NCBI RefSeq assembly: GCF_030053135.1
Contig: NZ_CP125652.1
Coordinates: 3,590,501-3,654,500, forward strand
From: Rhizobium sp. BT04
GTDB taxonomy: Bacteria; Pseudomonadota; Alphaproteobacteria; Rhizobiales; Rhizobiaceae
Reading direction: 5' to 3'
DNA length: 64,000 nucleotides
Shown piece after piece: positions 63,410 through 64,000 of this stretch. A program made the position numbers and the translations under genes. The first letter of the stretch is position 1, and each line of letters begins with the position of its first letter. The notes beneath the pieces were generated by a model. The model searched no databases. It was given only the letters and a program-made list of their open reading frames with translations, and was not told the origin of the DNA.

Positions 63410-64000
63410 CTATCGCCACATGCCGCGCATACGGGCGCCGACATCGATGCGCACCTGCCGCGCCTGCGCTTGCGCGGCGGTCTCCGATTTCACCTGCGGC
63501 CAGCTGCAGGCCTCGAAGAACTGCAGCAGCGTCGCCGGGATGAAGCGGCTACGTGAGGCATAGACATGCCGGTCGCCCTGCGAATTCTGGCCGTAGGTGA
63601 AGAAGCGTTGCGGCACGACCAGATCGAGGCCGTCTCTCGCTCGCGTCATCGCGACATAGAGCAGCCGGCGTTCCTCCTCGATTTCGGCGGTGGCGCCGAC
63701 GGCCAGATCGCTGGGAATGCAGCCGTCGACGACGTTCAGCATGAAGACCCGCGTCCATTCCTGGCCCTTGGCGGAATGGATGGTCGACAGGATGAGATAG
63801 TCCTCGTCGAGAAGCGGCACGCCCGCCTGGTCGCTGGTCGCATCCGGCGGATCGAGGGTGAGTTCGGTGAGAAAACGTTCGCGCGAGGCATAACCGCCGG
63901 CGATCTGCTCGAGCTGCAGCAGATCGGCTTGCCGCGTCGCGGCGTCCTCATGCAGCCGTTCCAGATGCGGCGCGTACCATTGCCGCGCCAGGCCGATCTC
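63410..64000 (-). CDS. UvrD/Rep-type DNA helicase, C-terminal part (5' end outside window)
   Basis: 197 residues remain; the frame is open to base 64000 and continues beyond. The segment holds motif V/VI of superfamily 1: ILSTIHSAKGQEWTRVFM, EIEEERRLLYVAMTRARDGLDL (VAMTRAR is the arginine finger motif) and the C-terminal ALLQFFEACSWPQV. It unwinds DNA in repair. No accessory domains are visible in the cut part. It is convergent with the hydrolase gene, 11 bases apart. Confidence 0.9.
   Translation of the reverse strand, partial: EIGLARQWYAPHLERLHEDAATRQADLLQLEQIAGGYASRERFLTELTLDPPDATSDQAGVPLLDEDYLILSTIHSAKGQEWTRVFMLNVVDGCIPSDLAVGATAEIEEERRLLYVAMTRARDGLDLVVPQRFFTYGQNSQGDRHVYASRSRFIPATLLQFFEACSWPQVKSETAAQAQARQVRIDVGARMRGMWR

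Overview
The window reads as chromosomal DNA of a fast-growing rhizobium (Rhizobiaceae, most like Rhizobium of the etli/leguminosarum group). Grounds: high GC with strong third-position bias; rhizobial protein sequences throughout; a SAM-II riboswitch in front of metZ (an alphaproteobacterial arrangement); a PodJ-type polar organiser; chemoreceptors ending in xWxxF; and decayed copies of intergenic repeats I associate with Rhizobium. Assignments come from reading motifs and gene order by eye; no database search was run.

Layout. 1-7.2 kb: housekeeping genes argD (5' end outside the window), argF, hslO, an AT-richer secreted protein, apaG, metZ under a SAM-II riboswitch and terminator, and a long-form dCTP deaminase. 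7.2-15.5 kb: tRNA-Gly(CCC) followed by an attachment-site-like stretch, then a tightly overlapping minus-strand operon (UDP-glucuronate decarboxylase, UDP-sugar 4-epimerase, family 2 polysaccharide synthase, GH26-like hydrolase, DUF995 protein) divergent from an AraC-type regulator. This resembles the Sinorhizobium meliloti locus for arabinose-containing polysaccharide (uxs1-uxe-aps, activated by the c-di-GMP-binding AraC-like CuxR) and is the main accessory locus here. 15.8-26 kb: a chemoreceptor, an amino-acid-type binding protein, TerB, a nuclease-like secreted protein behind an S24 repressor, an orphan NarL-type regulator, pyrD, a MATE exporter, and a CAP lipoprotein. 26-33.5 kb: a TPR-methyltransferase, two YitT-type membrane paralogues flanking a 55-residue ORF, an AhpD-like protein and an Rrf2 regulator with a dyad operator, then Lhr-type helicase and PdeM. 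33.5-42.4 kb: lytic transglycosylase, TIGR02186-TauE pair, PodJ-like protein, VOC, an atypical SDR and a Tag-type glycosylase. 42.5-48.4 kb: a fatty acid beta-oxidation operon (acyl-CoA dehydrogenase, thiolase, cupin, FadB) behind a perfect-arm palindrome. 48.6-64 kb: cold-shock protein, MarR regulator with two operators beside a GFA protein, a Cache-type chemoreceptor, MFS/TetR pair, SSS-type hybrid histidine kinase, mscL, aminotransferase, an ExoB-like epimerase, an EAL-domain remnant, a 3-hydroxyisobutyryl-CoA hydrolase-like protein, and the C-terminal end of a UvrD/Rep helicase leaving the window.

Functional links. Two UDP-sugar 4-epimerases (10914-11900 and 60892-61926) could both feed envelope glycans. 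The SSS-type kinase (55112-58651) lacks a neighbouring regulator and the NarL-type regulator (21194-21841) lacks a kinase, so they may be partners. Very long antisense reading frames over helicase, kinase, synthase and receptor genes are codon-bias artefacts and are not annotated.
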